A DNA stretch of 64,000 bases from Paracoccus aerius (GTDB taxonomy: Bacteria; Pseudomonadota; Alphaproteobacteria; Rhodobacterales; Rhodobacteraceae), in contig NZ_BNCL01000005.1 in the NCBI RefSeq assembly GCF_014656455.1, positions 62,001 to 126,000 of the forward strand, written 5' to 3'. This document shows, in pieces, positions 40,272 through 49,272 of the stretch (position 1 is its first letter; each line of letters begins with the position of its first letter). The position numbers were made by a program, and so were the translations under genes. The notes under the pieces were generated by a model. That model was not told the origin of the DNA. It was given only the letters and a program-made list of their open reading frames with translations, and did no database searches.

Positions 40272-40632
40272 ACCGGAGGTCTGCAGCGTCTTTCGACGTT
40301 GTGTGGGGGGTCTATAGGGGTGGCCAAAGCGGGGCGCAAGCGGAAAATTCATTCCGAAGGGAAGATTGCGTGCGGAATGGAGGATCAGCGAATTATGCTT
40401 CTGTTCCTGCTGGATATTCGGTGGGCGACAAGGGAACGAGCTTCGGGACAAGAGCGGGAAGGCGGAGGACCGAGCCACCGATCCCGATGCTTGCTCGAAA
40501 CACTCGCAATGGACCTTTCAGGTCTGCGATGCGATATTCTGCTTCGTTACTGGACGGGATCCAGGCAATGCCGACGATCTTCTGCAAACCGACAGAGTAT
40601 CTCGGGGCAAGTAGCTTATTCGCTTGGAATAT
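40272..40632. other. Inter-tRNA stretch of 361 bases without a recognisable gene
   Basis: No frame here gives a protein I recognise, and codon usage of the open frames does not look like the neighbours. The right part is poorer in GC than its surroundings. It could hold tRNA promoters, a processing leader or remnants of an old insertion beside tRNA-Asn; no direct repeat of a tRNA end was seen. Confidence 0.5.
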
Positions 40633-40707
40633 TGGCTCCGGCGGTAGGGATCGAACCTACGACCAATTGATTAACAGTCAACTGCTCTACCGCTGAGCTA
40701 CGCCGGA
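40633..40707 (-). tRNA. tRNA-Asn (anticodon GTT)
   Basis: A 75-base cloverleaf with CCA on the minus strand: acceptor TCCGGCG with CGCCGGA, discriminator G, anticodon loop CTGTTAA (anticodon GTT), T-loop TTCGATC. A GUN anticodon, so a substrate for the Tgt enzyme encoded at 7705. Confidence 0.96.
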
Positions 40708-40766
40708 ACACGGGGGCCGTATAGCAATGGTCTTTGGGGGCGTCCAGAGGGAGCGCGCCGATTTTT

Positions 40767-41627
40767 TCACAAAGATGCAAAACTTGTTTCGGGACCCAGC
40801 AGACCGAGGGGCGCGATGGCCCCGAGGTCGGCCAGGGCCAGCAGATGCGCCAGCACGTTGCGGGTTGCCGCCGGCATCAGGTGCGGGGCCACGTCGTAGA
40901 TCCGCGCGGCAATGGTTGCTGCATTGGATGGGCCATCGCGCAGGACCGCAAGGATCTGGGCGCTGCGTTGGCGGCGGTGCGCGGCAAGTTCCGACAGCCG
41001 GGCCAGCGGATCCTCGATCGGTGCACCATGTGCGGGCAGCAGGCGGCGGGCACCCGTCTGCGCCAGCCGATCCAGCGAGCGCAGGTAGTCGGCAAGGTCG
41101 CCGTCCGGGGGCGATATGATGGTCGAGGACCAGCCCATCACCAGATCTCCGCAGAAGACCTGATCGCCCCATTGCAGGCTCAGATGGCCGCCGGAATGGC
41201 CCGGCGTGTGCAGGGCGGTCAGGCTCCAGTCGGCGCCGCGGATCACATCGGCATCGCGCAGCCTGATATCGGGGGTGAAGGTCAGGTCCAGTCCCTCGCC
41301 GCCGCCCACTCCGTGATCTGAAAGCCGCTTCATCAGGGGGGAGCGCCCGGACAGCGCGTCCCCGAAGGCCAGGACCGGCGCGCCTGTCATGTCGGACAGG
41401 CGCCGGGCGCCGGCGCTGTGGTCCAGATGGGCATGGGTCACGATGATGTGGCTGATCCGCCCCCGCGCCGCTTGGCGGATCGCCGCAAGGTGGCCCGCAT
41501 CGTCGGGGCCGGGGTCGATGACGGCGGTCTCCTCTTGCCCCAGAAGGAAGGTCGTGGTCCCCGGCCCGGTCAGCGGCGACGGGTTCGGGGCCAGGATTCG
41601 CAGCAGGTCTTTCGTCTGTCCGTCCAT
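40767..41627 (-). CDS. MBL-fold metallo-hydrolase, LACTB2-like
   Basis: A 286-residue protein: metallo-beta-lactamase fold with VTHAHLDHSAGA (HxHxDH), TPGHSGGH and a CGDLVMGW metal Asp, then a C-terminal winged helix (about 215-280) as in LACTB2-type proteins, some of which are single-strand RNA endonucleases and others thioesterase- or glyoxalase-like. ATG 41627 is chosen because MDGQTKDLLRILAPNPSP begins like homologues. It is divergent from the EnvZ-type kinase gene by 34 bp. Confidence 0.9.
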   Translation of the reverse strand: MDGQTKDLLRILAPNPSPLTGPGTTTFLLGQEETAVIDPGPDDAGHLAAIRQAARGRISHIIVTHAHLDHSAGARRLSDMTGAPVLAFGDALSGRSPLMKRLSDHGVGGGEGLDLTFTPDIRLRDADVIRGADWSLTALHTPGHSGGHLSLQWGDQVFCGDLVMGWSSTIISPPDGDLADYLRSLDRLAQTGARRLLPAHGAPIEDPLARLSELAAHRRQRSAQILAVLRDGPSNAATIAARIYDVAPHLMPAATRNVLAHLLALADLGAIAPLGLLGPETSFASL

Positions 41628-41661
41628 GCCGCTAGCCTTAGCATGGAAGTGAAGGGTTGCC

Positions 41662-43008
41662 ATGTCGAACCACACCGACAACGGTTGGCTGAAGGGCTTT
41701 TTCCCGCGCGGGCTTTACGGCCGCGCGGCGCTGATCCTGTTCCTGCCGGTCGTGGTGGTGACGCTGGTGGTCAGCGTCATGTTCCTGCAACGCCATTTCG
41801 AGGGCGTGACGCGGCAGATGACCACCAGCATGGCGCGCGAACTGGCCTTTGTCGCGGCACGCATCGACCGGGCAGGGGGCCAACGCGACGCGGGGCGCGA
41901 GATTGCGGTGCCGCTGGACGTCACCATCGGCGAACCCACCGGCAACCAGGCTGGCGACAGCCGGCTGTTCTACGACTTTTCGGGCCGCGTGGTGATCGAG
42001 GTCCTGCGCGAGACCCTGGGCAACATCCGCGCCATCGACCTGGCCAGCGACGACAAGCGGGTGGTCCTGACGATCGACGGCGTGGCTGGCCCTTATACCC
42101 TGGCCTTCGACCGGCGGCGGGTCAGCGCCTCGAACCCGCATCAGTTGCTGGTCCTGATGGTCTTCACCTCGTTCCTGATGACAGGGATCGCCACGGTCTT
42201 CCTGCGCAACCAGCTGCGCCCGATCCGCCGCCTGGCCGAGGCCGCCGAGGATTACGGCAAGGGCCGGATTGTGCCTTATCGTCCGTCCGGCGCGTCGGAG
42301 GTGCGCAGCGCGGGCACCGCCTTCCTCGACATGCGCAACCGGCTGGAACGCCAGAACGAGCAGCGCAAGATGATGCTTTCGGGCATCAGCCACGACCTGC
42401 GCACGCCGCTGACCCGGCTGAGGCTGGGCCTGTCGATGATGTCGCCAGACATGCCCCCCGACGACGAGGATCTGCGCGCGATGGAGGCTGACATCGCCGA
42501 GATGAACCGGATGGTGGACGCCTTTCTGGATTACGCGCGTGACGATGCGCAGGAAAGCCCGCCCCAGCCGGTGCGGGTGGCAGATTTCGTGGATGGGGTG
42601 GTGGCCGACGCGCAGCGGGCGGGCCAGCAGGTGTCGCTGCGCAGCCTGGACGGCGATGTGGCGGGCCGCGCGACCTTCCGGGCCGACATGCTGCGCCGGG
42701 CCCTGGACAATCTTCTGGGCAATGCCGCCCGCTACGGCACCCGGGCGGAACTGGACGCCACCCTTGGCCCGCGAAGCCTGCGCATCGGGATCGAGGACGA
42801 CGGCCCCGGCATTCCCGACGACAGCCTGGACGCGGCGATGCGGCCCTTTACCAGGCTGGACCCCGCGCGTGGCCGCAACAGCGGCGGCGGCGCCGGGCTG
42901 GGCCTTGCCATCGCCGCCGATGTCGCGCGCGCGCATGGCGGGCAGTTGCGGCTGGGACGGGGGCAGCGCCTTGGCGGCCTGCGGGCCGAGATCGTCATTC
43001 CGCGATAA
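41662..43008 (+). CDS. EnvZ-type membrane sensor histidine kinase
   Basis: A 448-residue kinase: membrane helix 1 (ALILFLPVVVVTLVVSVMF), periplasmic domain (about 45-160), helix 2 (LLVLMVFTSFLMTGIATVF), HAMP (about 180-232), HisKA with LSGISHDLRTPLTRLRLGLS and His244, and HATPase with NLLGNAARYG, EDDGPGIPD and GAGLGLAIA. The layout matches OmpR/EnvZ-type sensors. No response regulator gene is adjacent, so its partner is elsewhere or the gene is an orphan. Confidence 0.92.
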   Translation: MSNHTDNGWLKGFFPRGLYGRAALILFLPVVVVTLVVSVMFLQRHFEGVTRQMTTSMARELAFVAARIDRAGGQRDAGREIAVPLDVTIGEPTGNQAGDSRLFYDFSGRVVIEVLRETLGNIRAIDLASDDKRVVLTIDGVAGPYTLAFDRRRVSASNPHQLLVLMVFTSFLMTGIATVFLRNQLRPIRRLAEAAEDYGKGRIVPYRPSGASEVRSAGTAFLDMRNRLERQNEQRKMMLSGISHDLRTPLTRLRLGLSMMSPDMPPDDEDLRAMEADIAEMNRMVDAFLDYARDDAQESPPQPVRVADFVDGVVADAQRAGQQVSLRSLDGDVAGRATFRADMLRRALDNLLGNAARYGTRAELDATLGPRSLRIGIEDDGPGIPDDSLDAAMRPFTRLDPARGRNSGGGAGLGLAIAADVARAHGGQLRLGRGQRLGGLRAEIVIPR

Positions 43009-43046
43009 GCCAGCGGCGCAAAGTAGCGGGCATTTTGCGCGTCATA

Positions 43047-43074
43047 TTGAACGCGGGGTGCCACAGCCCTAGAT
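43047..43074 (+). promoter_or_regulatory. Candidate heat-shock (sigma-32 type) promoter of lon
   Basis: TTGAAC at 43047-43052 and CCCTAGAT at 43067-43074 are separated by 14 bases, close to the RpoH consensus (CTTGAAA, 13-14 bases, CCCCATnT). It lies about 65 bases upstream of the lon start, and lon is a classical heat-shock gene. Confidence 0.5.
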
Positions 43075-43139
43075 TGACGGAACGCAGGGGCCGTGTGTCG
43101 CCAAGACGGGGCCACGGCTTCGGGCAGAAAGGAACGCAT

Positions 43140-45557
43140 ATGAACGAATTCGCATCTTCGACCTATCCGGTGCTGCCGCTTCGCGACATCGTGGTCTTTC
43201 CGCACATGATCGTTCCGCTGTTCGTGGGCCGTGAGAAATCGGTCCGCGCCTTGGAAGCGGTGATGGAATCGGACAGCCCGATCCTGCTGGCCGCGCAGAA
43301 GGATGCCTCGGTCGACGAACCCACGGAAGACGGCATCTTCCGCGCCGGCGTGCTGGCGAATGTCCTGCAACTTTTGAAACTGCCCGACGGCACCGTCAAG
43401 GTGCTGGTGGAAGGGCGCGAGCGCGTCCAAATCACCGAGTTCGTCCCGAACGAGGATCACTTCGAAGCCACCGCTATCCTTCTGGCCGAGACGCCGGGCG
43501 ATGGCGCGACCGTGACGGCCCTTGTCCGCACCGTGGCCGAGGAGTTCGAGCGTTACGTCAAGGTCCGCAAGAACATCCCCGAGGAAGTCGTGACCGCCGT
43601 GGCCGAGGCGAAGGAGCCCGGCAAGCTGGCCGACCTGGTCGCCGGCCATATGGGCATCGCGCTGGACAAGAAGCAGGATCTGCTGGACACGCTGGACGTG
43701 GCCGAGCGGCTGGAGAAGGTCTATTCCCTGATGCAGGGCGAGATGTCTGTCCTGCAGGTCGAGAAGAAGATCAAGTCGCGCGTCAAGACCCAGATGGAGA
43801 AGACGCAGCGCGAGTATTACCTGAATGAGCAGATGAAGGCCATTCAGAAGGAGCTGGGCGACGGTGAGGACGGCCAGAACGAGATCGCCGAGCTTGAGGA
43901 AAAGATCGCCAAGACCAAGTTCAGCAAGGAAGCCCGCGACAAGGCGGAATCCGAGCTGAAGAAGCTGAAGTCGATGTCGCCGATGTCGGCCGAGGCCACG
44001 GTCAGCCGCAACTACCTCGACTGGCTGCTGTCGCTGCCCTGGGGCGTAAAGTCGCGCACCCGCAAGGATCTGGTCGCTGCCGAAAAGGTGCTGGATGCCG
44101 ATCACTATGGCCTGGAAAAGGTCAAGGAGCGGATCGTCGAATACCTGGCGGTGCAGACCCGCAGCCAGAAGCTGAAAGGCCCGATCCTGTGCCTCGTCGG
44201 CCCTCCGGGCGTCGGCAAGACCTCGCTGGGCCGTTCGGTCGCCAAGGCCACGGGGCGCGAATTCATCCGCATCTCGCTGGGCGGCGTGCGTGACGAATCG
44301 GAGATCCGCGGCCACCGCCGGACCTATATCGGGTCGATGCCGGGCAAGATCATCCAGGCCCTGAAGAAGGCCAAGACGACCAACCCGCTTATCCTGCTGG
44401 ATGAGATCGACAAGATGGGCCAGGACTTCCGCGGCGATCCTGCAAGCGCGATGCTGGAGGTGCTGGATCCCGAACAGAACGCGACCTTCGTGGACCACTA
44501 TCTGGAAGTGGAATACGACCTGTCGAACGTGATGTTCGTGACCACGGCCAACAGCTATAACATGCCGGGGCCGCTTCTGGACCGGATGGAGATCATCAGC
44601 CTGTCCGGCTATACCGAGGACGAGAAGCGCGAGATCGCGCGCCAGCACCTGCTGCCCAAGCAGATCGCGGCGAACGGCCTTCGCAAGGACGAGTTCGAGG
44701 TGACAGACGACGCGCTGACCCATGTGATCCGCTACTACACGCGGGAAGCCGGGGTGCGTTCGCTGGAACGCGAGATCGCCAAGCTGGCCCGCAAGGCCGT
44801 GACCGAGATTCTGAAAGGGCAGTTCAAGTCCGTGACCGTGGATGCGGCAAAGGCCGAGGAATACTTGGGCGTGCGCCGCCACCGTTACGGCCTGGCCGAG
44901 AAAGAGGATCAGATCGGTGTGGTGACGGGTCTGGCCTGGACCTCGGTCGGCGGGGATCTGCTGCAGATCGAGGCGCTGAAGCTGCCGGGCAAGGGCCGGA
45001 TGAAGACGACCGGGAAACTGGGCGACGTGATGAAGGAGTCGATCGACGCGGCCTCCAGCTATGTCCGGTCGATTGCGCCGCAGATCGGGGTCAAGCCGCC
45101 AAAGTTCGACGCGCTCGACATCCACGTCCACGTTCCGGACGGCGCCACGCCCAAGGACGGCCCCTCGGCCGGCCTGGCAATGGTGACCTCGATCGTGTCG
45201 GTCCTGACGCAGATCCCGGTCCGCAAGGACATCGCCATGACGGGCGAGGTGTCCCTGCGCGGCAATGCGATGGCCATCGGCGGGCTGAAGGAAAAGCTGC
45301 TGGCGGCCCTGCGGGGCGGCATCAAGACCGTGCTCATCCCGGCCGACAACGAAAAGGACCTGGCCGACATCCCGGCCAACGTCAAGGAAGGCTTGACCAT
45401 CATCCCGGTCAACCACGTCCGCGAGGTCCTGAAGCACGCCCTGGTTCGCCAGCCCGAGCCGGTCGAATGGGACGAAGCGGCCGAGGAAGCGGCCGAGGCC
45501 GCCCGCGTCGCCGCCGCGCGTGACGAACGGGCAGGTGGCAGCGCCGTCGCCCATTGA
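43140..45557 (+). CDS. lon: ATP-dependent Lon protease
   Basis: An 805-residue cytoplasmic AAA+ protease for damaged and regulatory proteins. N-terminal LON substrate domain ([23 protein letters not shown]), a coiled region, Walker [10 protein letters not shown], Walker [11 protein letters not shown], and the protease domain with [10 protein letters not shown] (catalytic Ser) and the later catalytic Lys region. AGAAAGGAACGCAT precedes the ATG. A heat-shock-like promoter lies upstream and a clear terminator downstream, so it is a single-gene unit. Confidence 0.98.
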   Translation: MNEFASSTYPVLPLRDIVVFPHMIVPLFVGREKSVRALEAVMESDSPILLAAQKDASVDEPTEDGIFRAGVLANVLQLLKLPDGTVKVLVEGRERVQITEFVPNEDHFEATAILLAETPGDGATVTALVRTVAEEFERYVKVRKNIPEEVVTAVAEAKEPGKLADLVAGHMGIALDKKQDLLDTLDVAERLEKVYSLMQGEMSVLQVEKKIKSRVKTQMEKTQREYYLNEQMKAIQKELGDGEDGQNEIAELEEKIAKTKFSKEARDKAESELKKLKSMSPMSAEATVSRNYLDWLLSLPWGVKSRTRKDLVAAEKVLDADHYGLEKVKERIVEYLAVQTRSQKLKGPILCLVGPPGVGKTSLGRSVAKATGREFIRISLGGVRDESEIRGHRRTYIGSMPGKIIQALKKAKTTNPLILLDEIDKMGQDFRGDPASAMLEVLDPEQNATFVDHYLEVEYDLSNVMFVTTANSYNMPGPLLDRMEIISLSGYTEDEKREIARQHLLPKQIAANGLRKDEFEVTDDALTHVIRYYTREAGVRSLEREIAKLARKAVTEILKGQFKSVTVDAAKAEEYLGVRRHRYGLAEKEDQIGVVTGLAWTSVGGDLLQIEALKLPGKGRMKTTGKLGDVMKESIDAASSYVRSIAPQIGVKPPKFDALDIHVHVPDGATPKDGPSAGLAMVTSIVSVLTQIPVRKDIAMTGEVSLRGNAMAIGGLKEKLLAALRGGIKTVLIPADNEKDLADIPANVKEGLTIIPVNHVREVLKHALVRQPEPVEWDEAAEEAAEAARVAAARDERAGGSAVAH

Positions 45558-45581
45558 TCGCGGCGATTTGATCCGATGACG

Positions 45582-45609
45582 CAGGGCCGGTTCACGCCGG
45601 CCCTGTTTT
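45582..45609 (+). terminator. Rho-independent terminator of lon
   Basis: CAGGGCCGG (45582-45590) pairs with CCGGCCCTG (45597-45605) around TTCACG and is followed by TTTT, 25 bases after the lon stop. Confidence 0.88.
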
Positions 45610-45682
45610 CATTGCGGCAATGGAATGCTTGTCGTTAATCGGGCGTCTTTCCCGCGCATGGAAGCCGCGCTAGGATCACGGC

Positions 45683-46078
45683 ATGAAGCTTGCATCCCTC
45701 CTGTTCCCCTTGGCACTGATTGCCGCCCAGCCTGCCTTCGCGGCGGATCCGCTGGCGGGCATCTGGCAAACCAGCCCAGGTCGCGACGGCGGCTTCGGCC
45801 ATGTCCAGATCAAGCCCTGCGGTGCCGGCTTGTGCGGCACGGTCGTGCGCACCTTTGATGCCTCGGGCAAGGCCGTGCAGGCCAGCGACCTGGGGGCGGC
45901 GATCCTGGACCAGGTGCAGCCAACTGGTGGCGGCGGCTATGGCGAAGGCCGCATCATCAACCCGGAAAGCGGGCGAAGCTATACGGCGCGCCTGACCCTG
46001 CGCGGTGACCAACTGGACGTCGGCGGCTGCATCCTGATGATCTGCCGCAATGCCGGGACCTGGCAGCGGGTCAAATAG
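45683..46078 (+). CDS. DUF2147 family secreted protein (copy 2)
   Basis: A 131-residue protein with a signal peptide (MKLASLLFPLALIAAQPAFA) and the same core as the gene at 21926: LAGIWQTSPGRDGGFGHVQIKPCGAGLCGTVVRTF in outline, then GRSYTARLTLRGDQLDVGGCILMICRNAGTW near the end. Function is unknown; probably a periplasmic beta-barrel with two disulfides. It follows the lon terminator and is separated by 44 bases from the next small gene. Confidence 0.87.
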   Translation: MKLASLLFPLALIAAQPAFAADPLAGIWQTSPGRDGGFGHVQIKPCGAGLCGTVVRTFDASGKAVQASDLGAAILDQVQPTGGGGYGEGRIINPESGRSYTARLTLRGDQLDVGGCILMICRNAGTWQRVK

Positions 46079-46122
46079 CCCCGCCGGGAACCGTTGCAGG
46101 CGTCGGGCATTGGCTTCCCGCC

Positions 46123-46440
46123 ATGCCGCCGCTGACGCCTGACCAACGCTATATCGTCGTTCGCGGCCGGCTTTGGCGCGCGGCCAATCCGCATCTGCCG
46201 CAGGCGGAACGGGATCGGCTGGTCAAGGCGCTGATGGATGCGCGGCGGGCAGTCAAGGTTGCGAAGGCTGCCGGGGACAAGATGGCCGAGGATGAGGCGC
46301 ACCGGGCGGTGGACCAGGCCAAGATCGCCCTGGGCGAACGCGGCCCGGTCTGGTGGAGCGACGGCGCCCCCGACATGAACCGCCGGATGGTCCGGAACAC
46401 GCTTTATGCCGACTGGTTCGCCGGGCTGGAGGAGGACTAG
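46123..46440 (+). CDS. Conserved small hypothetical protein
   Basis: A 105-residue charged protein, unrecognised. It looks helical in the middle (LVKALMDARRAVKVAKAAGD, then DEAHRAVDQAKIAL) and ends in a Trp-rich segment (VWWSDGAPDMNRRMVRNTLYADWF). No signal peptide or membrane helix. Codon use is normal for the region, which supports it being real. Its stop overlaps the stop of convergent ycgN by four bases. Confidence 0.75.
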   Translation: MPPLTPDQRYIVVRGRLWRAANPHLPQAERDRLVKALMDARRAVKVAKAAGDKMAEDEAHRAVDQAKIALGERGPVWWSDGAPDMNRRMVRNTLYADWFAGLEED

Positions 46441-46877
46441 GCCAGATCCTCGATGATGTAGTCGTCCCAGTCGTCCTCGGTCACCTCAAGCTCGCTGACG
46501 GTCCAGCCCCGCACGCTGGCGCCCGCCCGGTGGACCGATTCCGAATCGCCCGAGATCAGGTGGTGCCACTTATAGAGCGGCCGCCCCTCGTGGCGCAGGC
46601 GGTATGCGCAGGTCGAGGGCAGCCACCAAGCGATCTCGGCCAGCTTCCTCGGGGTCAGGACCACGCAGTCGGGCACGAAGTTGTGCCGGTTGGCATAGCT
46701 GCTGCACTGGCATTTCTCGCCGTCCAGAAGCTTGCAGGCCACGCGGGTGAAGGCCAGTTCGTTCGTATCCTCGTACTCGATCTTGTTCAGGCAGCACTTG
46801 CCGCAACCGTCGCACAGCGCCTCCCATTCGTCGGGTTGCAACTGCGGCAGGGGCAATTCCCAGAACCGGTCGCGCAT
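46437..46877 (-). CDS. YcgN family cysteine-cluster protein (UPF0260)
   Basis: A 146-residue protein with cysteines arranged CDGCGKCC near residue 25, then RVACKLLDGEKCQCSSY and FVPDCVVL, the pattern of the YkgJ/YcgN zinc- or iron-cluster family. Function unknown; a metal-binding role is likely. The ATG shares one base with the ribF stop (TGATG), so the two are translated together. Confidence 0.9.
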   Translation of the reverse strand: MRDRFWELPLPQLQPDEWEALCDGCGKCCLNKIEYEDTNELAFTRVACKLLDGEKCQCSSYANRHNFVPDCVVLTPRKLAEIAWWLPSTCAYRLRHEGRPLYKWHHLISGDSESVHRAGASVRGWTVSELEVTEDDWDDYIIEDLA

Positions 46878-47803
46878 CAGGCGCCCGCCAGCACGGCGCG
46901 GGCCTGTTCGGCATCGGCGGCGATCTGGTCGATCAGGACCTGCACGCTGTCGAACCTGGCCTCGTCGCGCAGGAACTCGACCAGGCCCACAGACAGGTGC
47001 TGGCCGTAAAGATCGCCGTCGAAGTCGAACAGATGCACTTCCAGGTTGGGTTCGTTGCGGCCGAACATGGGGCGCACGCCCAGGCTGGCGACGCCTTGGC
47101 AGGACAGCTTGTCCGGCCCAGTCAGCACGTCCACCACCACGGCATAGACGCCAAGGCGCGGCAGGTGCAGGTCGTGGATATGCATGTTCGCGGTGGGCCA
47201 GCCGAATTCGCGGCCGCGCTTGTTGCCGTGGACGACCTCGCCCTCGATCCGGTGCAGGTGGCCCAGCATCCGTTCCGCGTCGCGGGGGCGGCCGTCCGAC
47301 AGAGCCTGCCGGATCGCAGTCGAACTGTAGTCCTGTCCGCCGGTGCCGACCAGCGGCACGACCGTGACACCAAAGCCCAGCATTTGGCCCAACTCGCGCA
47401 GCGTGGCGACGTTGCCGGCCCGGTCCTTGCCAAAGACGAAGTCAGCGCCCACCGTGACATGGCTGACGCCAAGACCCGTCACCAGCACGTCGCGGGCGAA
47501 AGCCTCGGGCGACAGGCCCGCCAGCACCGCGCCGAAGGGCAATTCGTATAGCTGTTCCACCCCCAGCCGGGCCAGGCGGTTGGCGCGGGATTCCGAATTC
47601 ATCAGCCGGAAGGGCGGGGCGTCGGGTGCGAAGAACTGGCGGGGATGGGGCTCGAATGTCACGATGCCCAGCGGCGTCCCGGCCTGGCGCGCGGCTTCGA
47701 TCACGGCCCGGTGGCCCAGATGGACGCCGTCGAAATTGCCCATGGCGACGGATGCGCCGCGGGCGCCTGCCGGAAGTCCTGTCCAGTCGCGGTGGATTTG
47801 CAA
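46877..47803 (-). CDS. ribF: Bifunctional riboflavin kinase / FAD synthetase
   Basis: A 308-residue enzyme turning riboflavin into FMN and then FAD. The N-terminal nucleotidyltransferase domain (1-180) shows MGNFDGVHLGHRAV, FEPHPRQFF and YSSTAIRQAL; the C-terminal kinase domain (180-308) shows GREFGWPTANMHI and the acidic VHLFDFDGDLYG. The length is usual. It forms a unit with ycgN, with the MaoC hydratase gene 31 bp upstream on the same strand. Confidence 0.96.
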   Translation of the reverse strand: MQIHRDWTGLPAGARGASVAMGNFDGVHLGHRAVIEAARQAGTPLGIVTFEPHPRQFFAPDAPPFRLMNSESRANRLARLGVEQLYELPFGAVLAGLSPEAFARDVLVTGLGVSHVTVGADFVFGKDRAGNVATLRELGQMLGFGVTVVPLVGTGGQDYSSTAIRQALSDGRPRDAERMLGHLHRIEGEVVHGNKRGREFGWPTANMHIHDLHLPRLGVYAVVVDVLTGPDKLSCQGVASLGVRPMFGRNEPNLEVHLFDFDGDLYGQHLSVGLVEFLRDEARFDSVQVLIDQIAADAEQARAVLAGA

Positions 47804-47834
47804 AGGGTGCCCCCACTGGGGCGCGCGCGCCCCG

Positions 47835-48278
47835 TCAGTCGAACTTGCGGCTTGGCGCCAGAACGACCGCCTCGCCTTTCAGGACGACCGTATCACCCAC
47901 GAGGCAGCGGGTTGCAAGCGTGACCCGCCGTTTCGCGTGGTCGATCGTGTCCACCGTCACCTCGGCCCGGACGGTGTCGCCGGGGCGGACGGGGGCCATG
48001 AACTTCAGCGTCTGGCCCAGATAGACCGTGCCATGCCCCGGCAACTGTTCCCCGATCACGGCCGAGATCAGCCCGGCGGTCAGCATCCCATGCGCGATGC
48101 GTCCTTCGAAGATCGTGTCGCGGGCATAATCATCATCCAGATGCACCGGATTGCGATCCGTCGAGACCTCGGCGAACAGGTCGATGTCGCGGTCGGTCAC
48201 CTGCTTTTGCAGATAGCGGGTCATGCCCACCTCGAGATCCTCGATGACGATGGTGCCGCGGGGAAGGTTGTCCAGCAT
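47835..48278 (-). CDS. MaoC family (R)-specific enoyl-CoA hydratase
   Basis: A 147-residue single hotdog-fold protein. The hydratase motif DRNPVHLDDDYA contains the catalytic Asp and His, and GRIAHGMLTAGLIS completes the active site. Such enzymes hydrate trans-2-enoyl-CoA to (R)-3-hydroxyacyl-CoA, as PhaJ does for polyhydroxyalkanoate supply. ATG 48278 has GGAA at suitable spacing; ATG 48290 and a TTG at 48314 are alternatives. Confidence 0.88.
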   Translation of the reverse strand: MLDNLPRGTIVIEDLEVGMTRYLQKQVTDRDIDLFAEVSTDRNPVHLDDDYARDTIFEGRIAHGMLTAGLISAVIGEQLPGHGTVYLGQTLKFMAPVRPGDTVRAEVTVDTIDHAKRRVTLATRCLVGDTVVLKGEAVVLAPSRKFD

Positions 48279-48314
48279 GATGCGTTCCATGGGGCAAAGA
48301 ACCGTTGTCGCCAA

Positions 48315-48405
48315 GATGCTGCATAGCAGCGAAACCCCCTTAAAGCAATAAACTTATACAGTGGCAGACTTAAGCATAATATTGTTACCTGATAGGGTGA
48401 AGGTG
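48315..48405 (+). promoter_or_regulatory. AT-rich divergent promoter region
   Basis: The stretch from about 48335 to 48395 is unusually AT-rich for this genome (for example TTAAAGCAATAAACTTATAC and GCATAATATTG) and separates the divergent MaoC and methyltransferase genes. Several -10-like hexamers occur; I cannot assign one promoter with confidence. Confidence 0.4.
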
Positions 48406-49269
48406 ATGATGGCGCAGATCGCGAACCAGCCGCAGGCCGAATTCTGGACCTCGCCCGCCGGGCGGGCCTGGGTGGACCATGAACAGGCCCTGGATGCCAC
48501 GATGGAAGGGCTGCTTCGCCCCCTGCTGGACGCTGCGGATCTGTGCGGGTCCGAGGACATGCTGGATGTCGGTTGCGGCACCGGGGCCAGCACGCTGGCC
48601 GCCGCGCGGCGGGTGCCGAGGGGCACGGTGCTGGGGCTGGACATCGCCGCGCCGATGCTGGACCGGGCGCGGCACCGCGCGCAGGCCGAAGGGGCGGCGA
48701 ATGTCGCCTTCCACCTGTGCGATGCCCAAGTCGAACGCCTTGCCCCCGACAGTCGCGATGTCATGATCTCGCGCTTCGGGATGAGCTTTTTCGACGACAG
48801 CGTGGCGGCCTTTCGCAATCTGTCCCAGGCGCTTCGCGACGGCGGGCGCATGGTCTTTTTGTCTTGGGCGCGTCTGGCGGACAATCCCTGGTTCACCATC
48901 CCCGAAAAGGCCGCGCGGGACTGGCTGACTGCCCCGCCCGAGCCGCCGACGAAGGGTCCCGGCCCGCTGGCCTTTGCGGATGCGGATCATGTGCTGGCTC
49001 TGATAGCGCAGGCGGGGCTTGTCGAAGGGCGGGTCGAGACGCTGCAAATCGACCTGACGCCGCCCGGCGGTCCATCGGGGGCAGCACGCCTAGCCACCCA
49101 TGTCGGACCAGCCGCGCGCCTGCTGCGGATCTGCAATGCCACCCCCCAGGATCGAGAGGCGATCGTCGCCCGGATCGAAGACGATTTCACCGGCTTCGGC
49201 CACGGCGCGGATATGCGGATTCCGTCATCCGTGCATCTGTTTTCCTGCCGCGCCGGGCGGCAGGAATAG
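48406..49269 (+). CDS. SAM-dependent class I methyltransferase
   Basis: A 287-residue protein with motif I DVGCGTGAS, an acidic loop LGLDIAAPML and the DVMISRFGMSFFDD post-II region, resembling UbiE/Methyltransf_25-type small-molecule methyltransferases. Start at ATG 48406 after AGGGTGAAGG; a GTG at 48361 would add 15 non-conserved residues. Substrate unknown. It ends three bases before the stop of the convergent HAD gene. Confidence 0.87.
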   Translation: MMAQIANQPQAEFWTSPAGRAWVDHEQALDATMEGLLRPLLDAADLCGSEDMLDVGCGTGASTLAAARRVPRGTVLGLDIAAPMLDRARHRAQAEGAANVAFHLCDAQVERLAPDSRDVMISRFGMSFFDDSVAAFRNLSQALRDGGRMVFLSWARLADNPWFTIPEKAARDWLTAPPEPPTKGPGPLAFADADHVLALIAQAGLVEGRVETLQIDLTPPGGPSGAARLATHVGPAARLLRICNATPQDREAIVARIEDDFTGFGHGADMRIPSSVHLFSCRAGRQE

Positions 49270-49272
49270 GCG

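Noticed and set aside
42732..45554. 940-codon minus-strand frame opposite lon
   Set aside because: Lon is unmistakable on the plus strand; the antisense translation is low-complexity Leu/Asp/Gln-rich shadow.
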